A stretch of 42,496 nucleotides of DNA from Bacillota bacterium (GTDB lineage: Bacteria; Bacillota; Clostridia; Monoglobales; Firm-18). The translations under genes were made by a program, and so were the position numbers. Each line of letters starts with the position of its first letter. Within the stretch, counting starts at the first letter, position 1. Location: assembly GCA_022706765.1 (NCBI GenBank), contig JAKJBX010000014.1, positions 1 through 42,496 on the forward strand, written 5' to 3'. The notes beneath the pieces were generated by a model that saw only the letters and a program-made list of their open reading frames with translations, was not told the DNA's origin and did not search any database. Shown in pieces: positions 32,249-39,952 of this stretch.

Positions 32249-33235
32249 TCAGATGCCCATGATGTATTTTAATGCTTTGATATTCTTCAAAAAGCGGATG
32301 CGCCTGATGGTTTCAATCATCAGTACCGGCAGCGCCCACCCGCTGACGAGCAGGATGAAAAATGCCGGCATGGCGCCGAGGTGCAGGGTTTGGTATACGA
32401 TAAAGCGCATAATCACGATACACGGCCAGTGCAATATGTATATCCCAAAGGAGTTTTTTGCCGCATATTCAATGAAGTTGTTGGTCACGTTAAACGCCAT
32501 GGGCAAATAGAATAACAGCAGCAGCACAGACGAACATACGATGAAATCGTTGATCTTCATACCGCCGCCGAGCTTCCACAAAGCGGTCGAAGCAACCGCT
32601 GTCACGGTGAACAGGGCAAACAATTTTCGGCTTCTGCCTGTGCCGCCCTCCAACGCCGAGGGCTGCATCCCGGCAAGCAGCATGCCTATCCAAAAGAATA
32701 TCAGATTGCGCATCAAATCGTTTGCGCAAAGCACCATGGATTCCACTTTAAAGAAGTTGAGCAGGAGCAAGGCTGCCGTTGTGACGATCATGCCGATTTT
32801 TCTTTTAGACAGGTAGTTCAGCGCATAAGAGAGCACATAAATCTCAAAGAGCGCAAACAAGAACCATGTGTGTCCCCAAATGTTTGCTTTCGGTACCAGC
32901 AGAAGGTTTAAGAAATATTCTCCGGACAGCAGGTGGCGGTCGCTGAGCAATATTTTGGGGATTAAAAAGACAAAATTCCAAACAAGATAAGGCGTCAGCA
33001 GCACAAATGCCTTTTTCTTCACCAGTTCGCCGTATGAATATTTGGTAAACCCGCCGTTGTAACTGAAAAGATAGCCTGACATAAAAAAGAACAGCGGCAT
33101 GTGAAAAATATACACCCATGCTTTGAGCCCCAGCATCGCATCATTCATAGCGATGCCGTTCATCGCATGACCGAATATCACAAAAATCGGTCCTATAAAT
33201 TGCAAAAACGAGATATAAAACAACCGCTCTTTCAT
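32249..33235 (-). CDS. Acyltransferase family 3 membrane protein
   Basis: A 328-residue integral membrane protein with about ten helices of the acyltransferase 3 (OafA/NodX-like) family. Characteristic are FLQFIGPIFVIFGHAMNG (conserved His in helix 1), WVYIFHMPLFFFMSGYLFSY (conserved F-H-M-P-L-F-F-F-x-S-G) and a late FGIYILHWP. It transfers acyl groups to carbohydrates across the membrane. AGGAGGGCGGCA precedes the ATG. It is the third acyltransferase of the operon and the only membrane-bound one. Confidence 0.88.
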   Translation of the reverse strand: MKERLFYISFLQFIGPIFVIFGHAMNGIAMNDAMLGLKAWVYIFHMPLFFFMSGYLFSYNGGFTKYSYGELVKKKAFVLLTPYLVWNFVFLIPKILLSDRHLLSGEYFLNLLLVPKANIWGHTWFLFALFEIYVLSYALNYLSKRKIGMIVTTAALLLLNFFKVESMVLCANDLMRNLIFFWIGMLLAGMQPSALEGGTGRSRKLFALFTVTAVASTALWKLGGGMKINDFIVCSSVLLLLFYLPMAFNVTNNFIEYAAKNSFGIYILHWPCIVIMRFIVYQTLHLGAMPAFFILLVSGWALPVLMIETIRRIRFLKNIKALKYIMGI

Positions 33236-33245
33236 TGCCGCCCTC

Positions 33246-34307
33246 CTAAATCGAAATATTCACACCGTATTCAACCATACATGCGTTTAATGATTCCACG
33301 GCGGCATCCGGCAATGCGATGCCATTTGCAACGTTGTCCGCTCTTATGCGCTTTTTGTTGTCGCCGGGTAGAACGGGACTGCCGTCCCCTGCGGCGCGGG
33401 AGCGCCTTATCTGCTCGATATAGCCATCCATCACCGCCGGAAAATCGCCGTCAAAAACAACGGACGGGTCAATCGCGATGAAGGTTTGTCCCACATCCAT
33501 ACAGGAGTTGTCCTGACTGTAAAACTTCCCGACATTGCTCAAATACGATGCGCCTGAAATCACGCCCGACAAAATATCAATGGTCAGCGCCAGACCATAC
33601 CCTTTAAATCCGCCCATCGGCAGCATCAGACCTCTGATTGCCTCGACAGGGTCGGTGGTCGGGTCGCCATGCTCGTCCAGCGCCCAATCATCCGGGATGG
33701 TTTGATTGTTAAGACGTGCCTCGTTAATTTTGGATTTTGCCACCTTGCTGGTCGCCATATCAAAAATGATGGGCGCATGTGATTTGGACGGAATCGCCAC
33801 CGCAAACGGATTTGTGCCAAGGAGCCTGTCCTTGCCGTTCCAGACCGGCATTGCTGCCGGACTGTTGCAAAAGGTCATGCCGATAAGCCCTTGTCGGGCG
33901 GCTAACAGCGGATAATAAAAAGCCGGACCATATGTATTGGCATTTTTGCAAAACACCGTATACACGCCCGATTCCTTAGACATCTCTATCGCTTTTTCCA
34001 TACAAAAAACAGCGGAAACGGCGCCAATGGCATTATCCGCATCCACCTGCGCAAACGCCGCCGTCTGCTTAACAACAGCCATATCAGGCGCAAGGTTGTA
34101 TCCGCCCCGGTGTATCTTTTTCAGATGCGCCGGCAGTACTGCCATGCCATGCGTCGAAACGCCGCACAGGTCCGCCTCCGCAAAACAATCGGCGACGATC
34201 TGCGCCTGCTGCCCGCTCACCTTGGCTGCGGTCAAAAGCCGAACCCCGATTTCTTTCAGCTTTTCAGACGAAATCCTTTTGCCCTTCTGCAAGTCATTAT
34301 TCTCCAT
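33246..34307 (-). CDS. Ldh-family (malate/L-lactate/2-ketoacid) NAD(P)H oxidoreductase
   Basis: A 353-residue member of the Ldh_2 family (YlbC/AllD/YiaK-like), which reduces 2-keto acids to 2-hydroxy acids. Visible are CGVSTHGMAVLPAH (catalytic His near residue 54), LGTNPFAVAIPS, IIFDMATSKVAKSKI and GGFKGYGLALTIDILSGVISGA. Most relatives have N-x-x-H-(F/Y)-G near residue 120; here it reads NANTYGPAFYY, so the usual His is a Thr and the substrate may differ. Its ATG overlaps the aldolase stop (TAATG), so the two are made together. Such an enzyme is not a standard polysaccharide-cluster member; it may prepare a hydroxy-acid substituent. Confidence 0.87.
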   Translation of the reverse strand: MENNDLQKGKRISSEKLKEIGVRLLTAAKVSGQQAQIVADCFAEADLCGVSTHGMAVLPAHLKKIHRGGYNLAPDMAVVKQTAAFAQVDADNAIGAVSAVFCMEKAIEMSKESGVYTVFCKNANTYGPAFYYPLLAARQGLIGMTFCNSPAAMPVWNGKDRLLGTNPFAVAIPSKSHAPIIFDMATSKVAKSKINEARLNNQTIPDDWALDEHGDPTTDPVEAIRGLMLPMGGFKGYGLALTIDILSGVISGASYLSNVGKFYSQDNSCMDVGQTFIAIDPSVVFDGDFPAVMDGYIEQIRRSRAAGDGSPVLPGDNKKRIRADNVANGIALPDAAVESLNACMVEYGVNISI

Positions 34308-35122
34308 TACAACGCTCCAGCCACAATTTCTTCGACTTTATTTATAACGGTCTGATGATTCTCTTGAAAAAACGCCGTATCCATGCCGGTCAAGCTCTGC
34401 TCAAAATCTCTGATTTCCTTAACGCCCTCTAAAAATATCCGCTTAGTTTCGTCATAATCATAATCACAGCAGGTGTTGACAAAGCTGCGCGACAAAATGA
34501 CCATTCCTGAGCCTAAACGATAGTGCTCCGCGATCACATGCTCCGCCGGAAGAGCGCCCTGACCCAACCGTGCGATCCCGCCAAAGCCGTAGGGAATATT
34601 CTTTTGACGAAACTTTTGGCATAAAGCGTCCACGGTTCCGTCCGCCAAAGGCTGAAACATAAACTTCATGCCATACCCCAAATGCAGGTCGTTCAGTCCG
34701 ATATATATTTCGTCTATCCCGTCCACAGACAGTATTTCATCAATGCGGTCAACGGCCTCCGGCGTCTCGCAAAGCAAGCATGTCCTGGCTTTGCCGTTTA
34801 CCGTATTGATAAAACAATCTACTTCCCCGGCAGTTTTAAAATAAGGCAGCATAAGAATATCCGCACCGCCGGAAATGATCTGTGCGATTTCCTCGCCGGA
34901 GCCGGCATGTATTGGATTGATGCGGGTCAAAAGCTCAGCGCTTTTTAAGCATTTTGCGATAGCGGCAACATCTTCTATGCGGTGCTTTGAGATCACCGTA
35001 TCCATATTTTTTTGCCGTTCATTCTTACCGACAATCTCCAAGTCGACGAATATGCGGTCTACCCCGCTGTCCTCTGCAATCCCGGCAATGTCAGCCCGAT
35101 TGGTTATGTACATCAGCTTCAT
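34307..35122 (-). CDS. HpcH/HpaI-type aldolase/citrate lyase family protein
   Basis: A 271-residue TIM-barrel protein of the HpcH/HpaI aldolase superfamily: GVDRIFVDLE (metal/phosphate side), AELLTRINPI, GADILMLPYFKTAGEV, CLLCETPEAVDRIDEIL with the metal-binding Glu, and DEIYIGLNDLHLGYG with the second acidic ligand. Such enzymes cleave or form 2-keto-3-hydroxy acids from pyruvate and an aldehyde. The start could be ATG 35122, GTG 35128 or GTG 35134; GAGGTG fits GTG 35128 best by spacing, ATG 35122 by residue. Together with the adjacent reductase it may synthesise an acid group for the polymer. Confidence 0.85.
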   Translation of the reverse strand: MKLMYITNRADIAGIAEDSGVDRIFVDLEIVGKNERQKNMDTVISKHRIEDVAAIAKCLKSAELLTRINPIHAGSGEEIAQIISGGADILMLPYFKTAGEVDCFINTVNGKARTCLLCETPEAVDRIDEILSVDGIDEIYIGLNDLHLGYGMKFMFQPLADGTVDALCQKFRQKNIPYGFGGIARLGQGALPAEHVIAEHYRLGSGMVILSRSFVNTCCDYDYDETKRIFLEGVKEIRDFEQSLTGMDTAFFQENHQTVINKVEEIVAGAL

Positions 35123-35130
35123 CGCCACCG

Positions 35131-35775
35131 TCACAGCACCTCTTCCATTTCTGCCTTGTGCTGAACATCAACAGGCGATGCTTTGGCAACAGTCTCCCCG
35201 ATGTTGACGTTGTTGGCGTTCGTCAAAACCTTAATGATGGTGATGAAAAATATTTTAAAGTCAAACCAAAAGGACAGATGGTTCACATATTCGACGTCGA
35301 GTTCAATGCGTTTTTCCCACATAACCGTTTTTCTGCCGTTGACCTGCGCCCAGCCCGTTACCCCCGGGCGGACGTCAAAGCGCCGTCGCTGAAAATCCGA
35401 ATATTCCGCAATCGTCCAGGGATGATATGTAAGCGTCGGTCGGGGACCTATGATGGACATATCCCCTTTGAGGATGTTGACAAGCTGCGGCAGTTCGTCG
35501 ATACTCGTCCTGCGGATCAGCCTGCCGACCCGAGTCACCCGGACGTCGTTGCTGGATTCATAAACGCCGCCCTTTTCGGCGTCCACGCACATTGAACGGA
35601 ATTTGTAAATCTTAAAGACCCTTCCGTTAAGCCCAAGCCTTTCCTGCTTGAATACCGCCGGCCCGTCAGACTCTATTTTTATTGCGGCAGCCACAATCGC
35701 CAGCAACGGCGAGAGCACGAGCAGCCCAATCAAAGAAAAAACAAAATCACCTATTCGCTTGATCACCAGATACAT
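35131..35775 (-). CDS. Initiating phosphoglycosyl transferase (bacterial sugar transferase)
   Basis: A 214-residue monotopic PglC/WcaJ-C-type enzyme. A re-entrant membrane helix at residues 6-34 is followed by [21 protein letters not shown] (58-62 KFRSM), the catalytic [10 protein letters not shown] with Asp 93-Glu 94, and [10 protein letters not shown] (GPRP 110-113). It transfers phospho-sugar from a UDP-sugar to undecaprenyl phosphate, the first step of the repeat unit. ATG 35775 has GAGGAG eight bases upstream and is preferred over GTG 35781. It is the first gene of the 17-kb polysaccharide operon. Confidence 0.93.
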   Translation of the reverse strand: MYLVIKRIGDFVFSLIGLLVLSPLLAIVAAAIKIESDGPAVFKQERLGLNGRVFKIYKFRSMCVDAEKGGVYESSNDVRVTRVGRLIRRTSIDELPQLVNILKGDMSIIGPRPTLTYHPWTIAEYSDFQRRRFDVRPGVTGWAQVNGRKTVMWEKRIELDVEYVNHLSFWFDFKIFFITIIKVLTNANNVNIGETVAKASPVDVQHKAEMEEVL

Positions 35776-35787
35776 TGGCACATCTCC

Positions 35788-35844
35788 TCAAAAAGGATTT
35801 AAGAAGCACGATCCCTTCCTTACCAGCAGGCACTTCGCAGCCAT
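35788..35844 (-). CDS. Possible 18-residue leader peptide before the polysaccharide operon
   Basis: In the 5' leader a frame ATG...TGA (35844-35788, MAAKCLLVRKGSCFLNPF) begins two bases after a perfect AGGAGG and ends inside the ribosome-binding region of the sugar transferase gene (TGAGGAG). The AGGAGG is too close for ideal initiation, so translation is uncertain; if used it could couple or tune expression of the operon. Confidence 0.2.
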   Translation of the reverse strand: MAAKCLLVRKGSCFLNPF

Positions 35845-35875
35845 TGCCTCCTGTTTCACATCACATCATAATATT

Positions 35876-35904
35876 ATTTTACCATACGTTATAATTGAAA
35901 TCAA
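35876..35904 (-). promoter_or_regulatory. Sigma-A promoter of the polysaccharide operon
   Basis: Minus strand TTGATT (35904-35899), 17-base spacer, TAAAAT (35881-35876). It gives a leader of about 95 bases before ATG 35775. It lies between proA and the sugar transferase; no clear terminator follows proA, so some read-through from proBA is possible. Confidence 0.7.
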
Positions 35905-35949
35905 TATCTTTGACTAAAAACTTACATACTGCCACTTTTTCCTTCGCGC

Positions 35950-37197
35950 TTACCTCACCTGTCCGTTCCCGTAAATGATGTATTTGATTGTGGTCAGCTC
36001 GGGCAGACCCATCGGACCCCGGGCGTGGATTTTTTGGGTACTGATGCCGATTTCGGCGCCGAAGCCAAACTCAAAGCCGTCGGTGAAGCGGGTGGACGCA
36101 TTGACATATACCGCTGCCGCGTCGACCTCGGCGAGGAATTTTTGCGACATATTATAGTCGGTCGTCACGATCGCCTCGCTGTGCTTGGTGCCGTAGGCGG
36201 TGATGTGGTCTATCGCCTCGCCGATACCGCCGACCACCTTGACGGCAAGGATATAATCGTTGTATTCCGTTGCCCAGTCCTCCTCCGTCGCCGCCCGGAT
36301 CCCGGGGAATATTGCGGCGCTTTCAGCACAGCCTCTGATTTCGACACCCTTTGCCTGCAACGCGGCAAGTGTCTTCGGCAGGAAGTCCTTTGCCGCGGCT
36401 CTGTCGACCAGCAGGGTCTCCGCCGCATTGCACACTGACGGACGGCTGGTCTTGGCGTTGATGATGATATTTTGCGCCATATCAAGGTCGGCAGTCTTTT
36501 CGACATAGACGTGGCAGTTTCCCGTCCCTGTCTCAATCACCGGCACGGTGGCGTTTTGCACCACGGTTTTAATCAGCCCAGCGCCGCCCCGAGGAATCAG
36601 CACGTCGATATAGCCGTTCATTTTCATCAGTTCGACCGCCGCTTCACGGCTGGTGTTCTCGATCAGCGAGATGGCGCCGTGCGGCAGTCCCGCACCCTCG
36701 CCTGCCGCATTCATCACCTTGACAATCGCAATATTGGAATGAATCGCTTCGCTGCCGCCGCGCAGGATGACCGCATTGCCCGCCTTGACGCACAGGGCGG
36801 CGGCGTCCGCCGTGACGTTGGGGCGCGCCTCATAGATGATGCCGATGACTCCGAGCGGCACACGCGTCTTGCCGATGACCAGCCCATTGGGGCGTTTAAC
36901 CATACCCAGCACCTCGCCGATGGGGTCGGGAAGCGCGGCTACCTGGCGAATGCCCTCCGCCATGCCGGCGATGCGCTTTTCGTCCAGCATCAGGCGGTCG
37001 AGCATAGCCGCGGCAATGCCTTTTTGCTTAGCGTTTTCAAGGTCTTTTTTATTTTCTTCAATAATATAAGCCGCGTTTTCTTCAAGCCCATCAGCGATTG
37101 CCGACAGCGCCTTGTTTTTCGTGCCGGCGTCTGTCACCGCAAGCGTCCTCGCCGCCTTTTTCGCAAGCTCACCCTTTGTAATCAGTTCGCTGTTCAT
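35950..37197 (-). CDS. proA: Glutamate-5-semialdehyde dehydrogenase (gamma-glutamyl phosphate reductase)
   Basis: A 415-residue ProA of normal length: the NADPH-dependent reduction of gamma-glutamyl phosphate, second step of proline synthesis. Marks are VPLGVIGIIYEARPNVTADAAALCVKAGNAVILRGGSEA, DVLIPRGGAGLIKTVVQNATVPVIETGTGNCHVY, the catalytic Cys in RPSVCNAAETLLV and ASTRFTDGFEFGFGAEIGISTQKIHARGPMGLPELTT near the end. GGAAAGGATG precedes the ATG. The gene follows proB by 31 bases on the same strand. Confidence 0.96.
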   Translation of the reverse strand: MNSELITKGELAKKAARTLAVTDAGTKNKALSAIADGLEENAAYIIEENKKDLENAKQKGIAAAMLDRLMLDEKRIAGMAEGIRQVAALPDPIGEVLGMVKRPNGLVIGKTRVPLGVIGIIYEARPNVTADAAALCVKAGNAVILRGGSEAIHSNIAIVKVMNAAGEGAGLPHGAISLIENTSREAAVELMKMNGYIDVLIPRGGAGLIKTVVQNATVPVIETGTGNCHVYVEKTADLDMAQNIIINAKTSRPSVCNAAETLLVDRAAAKDFLPKTLAALQAKGVEIRGCAESAAIFPGIRAATEEDWATEYNDYILAVKVVGGIGEAIDHITAYGTKHSEAIVTTDYNMSQKFLAEVDAAAVYVNASTRFTDGFEFGFGAEIGISTQKIHARGPMGLPELTTIKYIIYGNGQVR

Positions 37198-37227
37198 ATG
37201 CCCACATCCTTTCCGCTTAGGAAATTC

Positions 37228-37998
37228 CTATGCCATAAAAATAGTCCCTACCGGCTTGCCTTCGATGATGTCATACAGCACCGCCGGATTCTCGCCGTTG
37301 GCGATCACAGTGCTGATACCCGATTTTGCCGCGAGCTCGGCGGCGTCCAGCTTGGTGCCCATGCCGCCCGTGCCGTGCACGGTGCCGCTCCCGCCCGCCA
37401 GCGCACGGATGCCGCCGGTGATTTCTTTCACCCTGCAAATCAGCTTTGCCGACGCGTTCTGCTTGGGATCGCAGTCATACAGACCGTCAATGTCGGACAG
37501 CAGCACCAATAGGTCGGCGCCGACCAGCGTAGCGACATATGCCGACAGCGTGTCGTTGTCGCCGAACTCGATCTCATAGGTCGAGATGGTGTCGTTTTCG
37601 TTGATGACCGGAATGACCCCAAACCCCAAAAGGGTTTGCAGCGTCGCCAAAGCATTGGTCTGGCGCTCGCCGCCGTCGAGCACATCCTTGGTCAGCAAAA
37701 GCTGGGCGACCGTAACGCCGTATTCGCCGAACAATGTGCTGTACAGATCCATCAGCTCCACCTGTCCGACCGCCGCCACCGCCTGTTTTTCACGGATCAG
37801 CTTCGGACGGCTCGCCAGCCCCAGCTTGGCGGTGCCGACGCTGATCGCGCCGCTGGACACAAAGACCACCTCGACGCCGCTGTTCTTGATGTCCGATAGC
37901 GTGCGTGCGAGCAGCTCGATGCGCCGCAGGTTCATCAGCCCCGTTTCATAGGTCAGCGTCGAAGTGCCGACCTTTACCACGATACGTTTGATTGCCAT
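37228..37998 (-). CDS. proB: Glutamate 5-kinase (short form without PUA domain)
   Basis: A 256-residue amino-acid kinase: IVVKVGTSTLT (nucleotide-binding Lys), VVFVSSGAISVG, NENDTIS, FGDNDTLSAYVATLVGADLLVLLSDIDGLY and GTGGMGTKLDAA. It phosphorylates glutamate to gamma-glutamyl phosphate. The protein ends after the kinase domain and lacks the C-terminal PUA domain of the 370-residue Bacillus/E. coli form, a known short variant. AAGGTT precedes the ATG. It forms the operon proB-proA under the promoter at 38034-38061. Confidence 0.95.
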   Translation of the reverse strand: MAIKRIVVKVGTSTLTYETGLMNLRRIELLARTLSDIKNSGVEVVFVSSGAISVGTAKLGLASRPKLIREKQAVAAVGQVELMDLYSTLFGEYGVTVAQLLLTKDVLDGGERQTNALATLQTLLGFGVIPVINENDTISTYEIEFGDNDTLSAYVATLVGADLLVLLSDIDGLYDCDPKQNASAKLICRVKEITGGIRALAGGSGTVHGTGGMGTKLDAAELAAKSGISTVIANGENPAVLYDIIEGKPVGTIFMA

Positions 37999-38033
37999 TT
38001 ATTAAACCTTCTTTATACAATGATATACTTTAT

Positions 38034-38061
38034 ATTTTACCAGTTATTCGCCCGCTGTCAA
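38034..38061 (-). promoter_or_regulatory. Sigma-A promoter of proBA
   Basis: Minus strand consensus TTGACA (38061-38056), 16-base spacer, TAAAAT (38039-38034), about 35 bases before the proB ATG. It lies 26 bases from the left end of the foldback element at 38087-38252. Confidence 0.75.
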
Positions 38062-38086
38062 GGGTTTTGCCGTCACATGCCGGTTT

Positions 38087-38252
38087 TTAGAGTGTGTTCA
38101 ATAATCCCCCGCGCCTGTCCTTTTGCCGAATTTTGCACCATACTGTGTTAAATTTCTTTGCCATAAACCAATTATGGATTCAGAAATTTGCCTTGTCCGG
38201 CACAAAATTCGTCTAAAATGCCAAACACATTGCATTATCGAACACACCCTAA
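38087..38252. mobile_element. MITE-like foldback element, about 166 bp
   Basis: The terminal inverted repeats TTAGAGTGTGTTCAATAAT (from 38087) and, reversed, TTAGGGTGTGTTCGATAAT (from 38252) match at about 18 of 21 positions. Inside, further nested pairs are seen: GAATTTTG/CAAAATTC, AAATTTCT/AGAAATTT and CCATAA/TTATGG, so the whole element folds on itself. It has no coding capacity. TA at both ends is compatible with an IS630/mariner-type target duplication, which is inference. It fills most of the 330-base gap between proB and mtrB. No second copy was noticed in the window. Confidence 0.65.
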
Positions 38253-38263
38253 CAAAATAGGTG

Positions 38264-38292
38264 TTGATTTTTTCGGAAAAATGGTATAAAAT
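38264..38292 (+). promoter_or_regulatory. Sigma-A promoter of mtrB
   Basis: TTGATT (38264-38269), 17-base spacer, TAAAAT (38287-38292). The -35 box lies only 12 bases beyond the right end of the foldback element, so insertion may have changed upstream control. Confidence 0.7.
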
Positions 38293-38328
38293 GAGTTAAA
38301 GTATGCGCTGAGTGAGGGGATGAGGTCA

Positions 38329-38565
38329 TTGGATAATCGCTGTAACGAAAACCTGACCGGTGAATATATTGTTGTGAAGGCGTTAGAGGACGGCGTGAAC
38401 ATCATCGGGCTGACCCGAGGCAAGGACACACGCTTTCATCACAGCGAAAAGCTGGACTGCGGCGAGGTGTATATTGCGCAGTTTACGGAGAACACCTCGG
38501 CGATCAAGGTGCGGGGGAAAGCGGAGATCCTCACAAAACACGGCGTTGTTAATACCAATCTTTGA
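38329..38565 (+). CDS. mtrB: trp RNA-binding attenuation protein (TRAP)
   Basis: A 78-residue protein nearly identical in pattern to Bacillus TRAP (75 residues): [51 protein letters not shown]. Residues equivalent to the Bacillus RNA-contacting Lys 37, Lys 56 and Arg 58 and to the tryptophan-pocket Thr 25, Gln 47 and Thr 49 are all kept. It forms an 11-mer ring that binds G/UAG repeats in trp leader RNA when tryptophan is plentiful. Start: TTG 38329 has GAGGGG nine bases upstream; ATG 38320 in the same frame touches that site, so it is less likely. No trp genes or anti-TRAP gene are in the window. Confidence 0.92.
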   Translation: MDNRCNENLTGEYIVVKALEDGVNIIGLTRGKDTRFHHSEKLDCGEVYIAQFTENTSAIKVRGKAEILTKHGVVNTNL

Positions 38566-38570
38566 TTAAA

Positions 38571-38693
38571 ATGGTGATAAGATTTTTGTGGTTTTTTTCG
38601 TCCCGTAAGGCGAAGGACGCAGACAGGCTGGCGCCTGTCAAGGACGACAACGCCGCGGGGTGGAAAAGGATCGAAAAGACAGCGGCATTTTAA
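38571..38693 (+). CDS. Possible 40-residue protein between mtrB and the next gene
   Basis: A frame ATG 38571 (or GTG 38574) to TAA encodes MVIRFLWFFSSRKAKDADRL and about twenty more residues ending RIEKTAAF. Codon third positions resemble those of the neighbours, and the N-terminus could be a short membrane-inserted helix. No ribosome-binding site is visible before the ATG, which argues against it. No family was recognised. Confidence 0.3.
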   Translation: MVIRFLWFFSSRKAKDADRLAPVKDDNAAGWKRIEKTAAF

Positions 38694-38727
38694 TTAAAAT
38701 TGGTATAAGGCAGGAGAGTGAAAAGAG

Positions 38728-38925
38728 ATGTGGACAGTGGTTTATATGGCGCAGGACAGGGAAATGGCCGCCAAGATACAGAGGGCGCTCGAAGAAGAGG
38801 GCATACTGGTCAAGTTGAAGCTGATCGGCAAGGAAGCCAAGGGCGACGACAACTGCTACGAAATTCTGGTACCTGCCGCCGAGGTCGAGCAGGCGCATAA
38901 CATCATCATTGATTTGGAATTTTAG
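38728..38925 (+). CDS. Small conserved protein upstream of pfkA
   Basis: A 65-residue protein (MWTVVYMAQDREMAAKIQRA..., LVKLKLIGKEAKGDDNCYEILVPAAEVEQAHNIIIDLEF). The beta-alpha-beta pattern, with a C-terminal VPAAEVEQAHNII helix, looks like the small DUF2007-like signal-transducing fold in which a substrate-mimicking strand pairs with an amphipathic helix; this assignment is tentative. AGGAGAG lies upstream. It is 24 bases before pfkA, an arrangement common in clostridia, so a role in glycolytic control is possible but unproven. Confidence 0.75.
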   Translation: MWTVVYMAQDREMAAKIQRALEEEGILVKLKLIGKEAKGDDNCYEILVPAAEVEQAHNIIIDLEF

Positions 38926-38949
38926 GTCATCGGAAGGGTTGAACATACT

Positions 38950-39921
38950 ATGCCAAAGATAAATACGATCGGGGTCCTCACAAGCGGCGGCGACGCCCCG
39001 GGCATGAACGCCGCCATCCGTGCGGTCGTCAGGACGGCAAAATACTATGACATGCGGGTCATGGGCATCAGGAAGGGCTATGAGGGGCTGCTGCACGGCG
39101 ACATTTTCGAGATGTCGGCGCGTGACGTTTCGGACATCATGCATCGGGGCGGCACGGTTTTGCAGACCGCCCGCAGCAAGGAATTCAAACACATTGACGG
39201 TGTCAGACGCGCAGTTTCCACCGCCCGATACTTCGGCATTGAGGGCATCGTGGTCATCGGCGGCGACGGCTCGTTCAGGGGCGCGAAGGATCTGTGCGGC
39301 GAGGGTATGCCCGCAATCGGTATCCCCGGCACGATCGACAACGACATCGCCTGCTCGGAATATACCATCGGCTTTGACACGGCGATCAACACCGCAAAGG
39401 ACGCGGTAGACAAGATCCGCGACACCGCCACCAGCCATGAGCGCTGCAACATCATCAAGGTGATGGGCAGGGCGTCGGGCAACCTTGCGCTGAACGTCGG
39501 CATCGCCACAGGCTCGGAAGCGGTTTTGATCCCCGAGGTAGAGTTCGATTTTGACCGTGACATTTTGCAGCCCATCAGCATGGGCAAAAAGCGGGGCAAG
39601 AAGCACTTTATCATCATCCTTGCCGAGGGCGTTAAGAATGTTGACGACCTGGACAAGCGCATAGAGGCGGAAACCGGCATCGAATCGAGAACCACCATAC
39701 TCGGCTATGTCCAAAGGGGCGGCAGCCCGACGGCAGTCGACAGGGTGTACGCCAGCCAGATGGGTGCCTATGCCGTTGAATTGCTCAAAGAGGGCACAGG
39801 CAACCGCATCGTCGGCGTCAAGCAGGGCAGGGTTTATGACATCGACATCGTCGAAGGCTTGGACGTGCCCTATGTCGTGCAGGAGGATTTGATTACGCTC
39901 GCCAAGATGTTATCAATCTGA
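38950..39921 (+). CDS. pfkA: ATP-dependent 6-phosphofructokinase
   Basis: A 323-residue PfkA of normal length. GVLTSGGDAPGMNAAIRAVVR (residues 9-29) binds ATP, GIVVIGGDGSFRGA follows near 100, PGTIDNDI near 124 contains the catalytic Asp, and MGRASGNLAL and EGVKNVDDLDKRIEAETGIESRTTILGYVQRGGSPTAVDR complete the fructose-6-phosphate site. It phosphorylates fructose 6-phosphate in glycolysis. GGAAGGG lies about 12 bases before the ATG. The gene is followed closely by pgsA. Usual allosteric Arg positions appear present. Confidence 0.96.
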   Translation: MPKINTIGVLTSGGDAPGMNAAIRAVVRTAKYYDMRVMGIRKGYEGLLHGDIFEMSARDVSDIMHRGGTVLQTARSKEFKHIDGVRRAVSTARYFGIEGIVVIGGDGSFRGAKDLCGEGMPAIGIPGTIDNDIACSEYTIGFDTAINTAKDAVDKIRDTATSHERCNIIKVMGRASGNLALNVGIATGSEAVLIPEVEFDFDRDILQPISMGKKRGKKHFIIILAEGVKNVDDLDKRIEAETGIESRTTILGYVQRGGSPTAVDRVYASQMGAYAVELLKEGTGNRIVGVKQGRVYDIDIVEGLDVPYVVQEDLITLAKMLSI

Positions 39922-39952
39922 CACCTTGGGGCAAAAAGAAAGGAATGATTGC

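Noticed and set aside
38638..39714. Minus-strand open frame of 358 codons
   Set aside because: Antisense to pfkA and its upstream small gene; no recognisable protein features and no ribosome-binding site.
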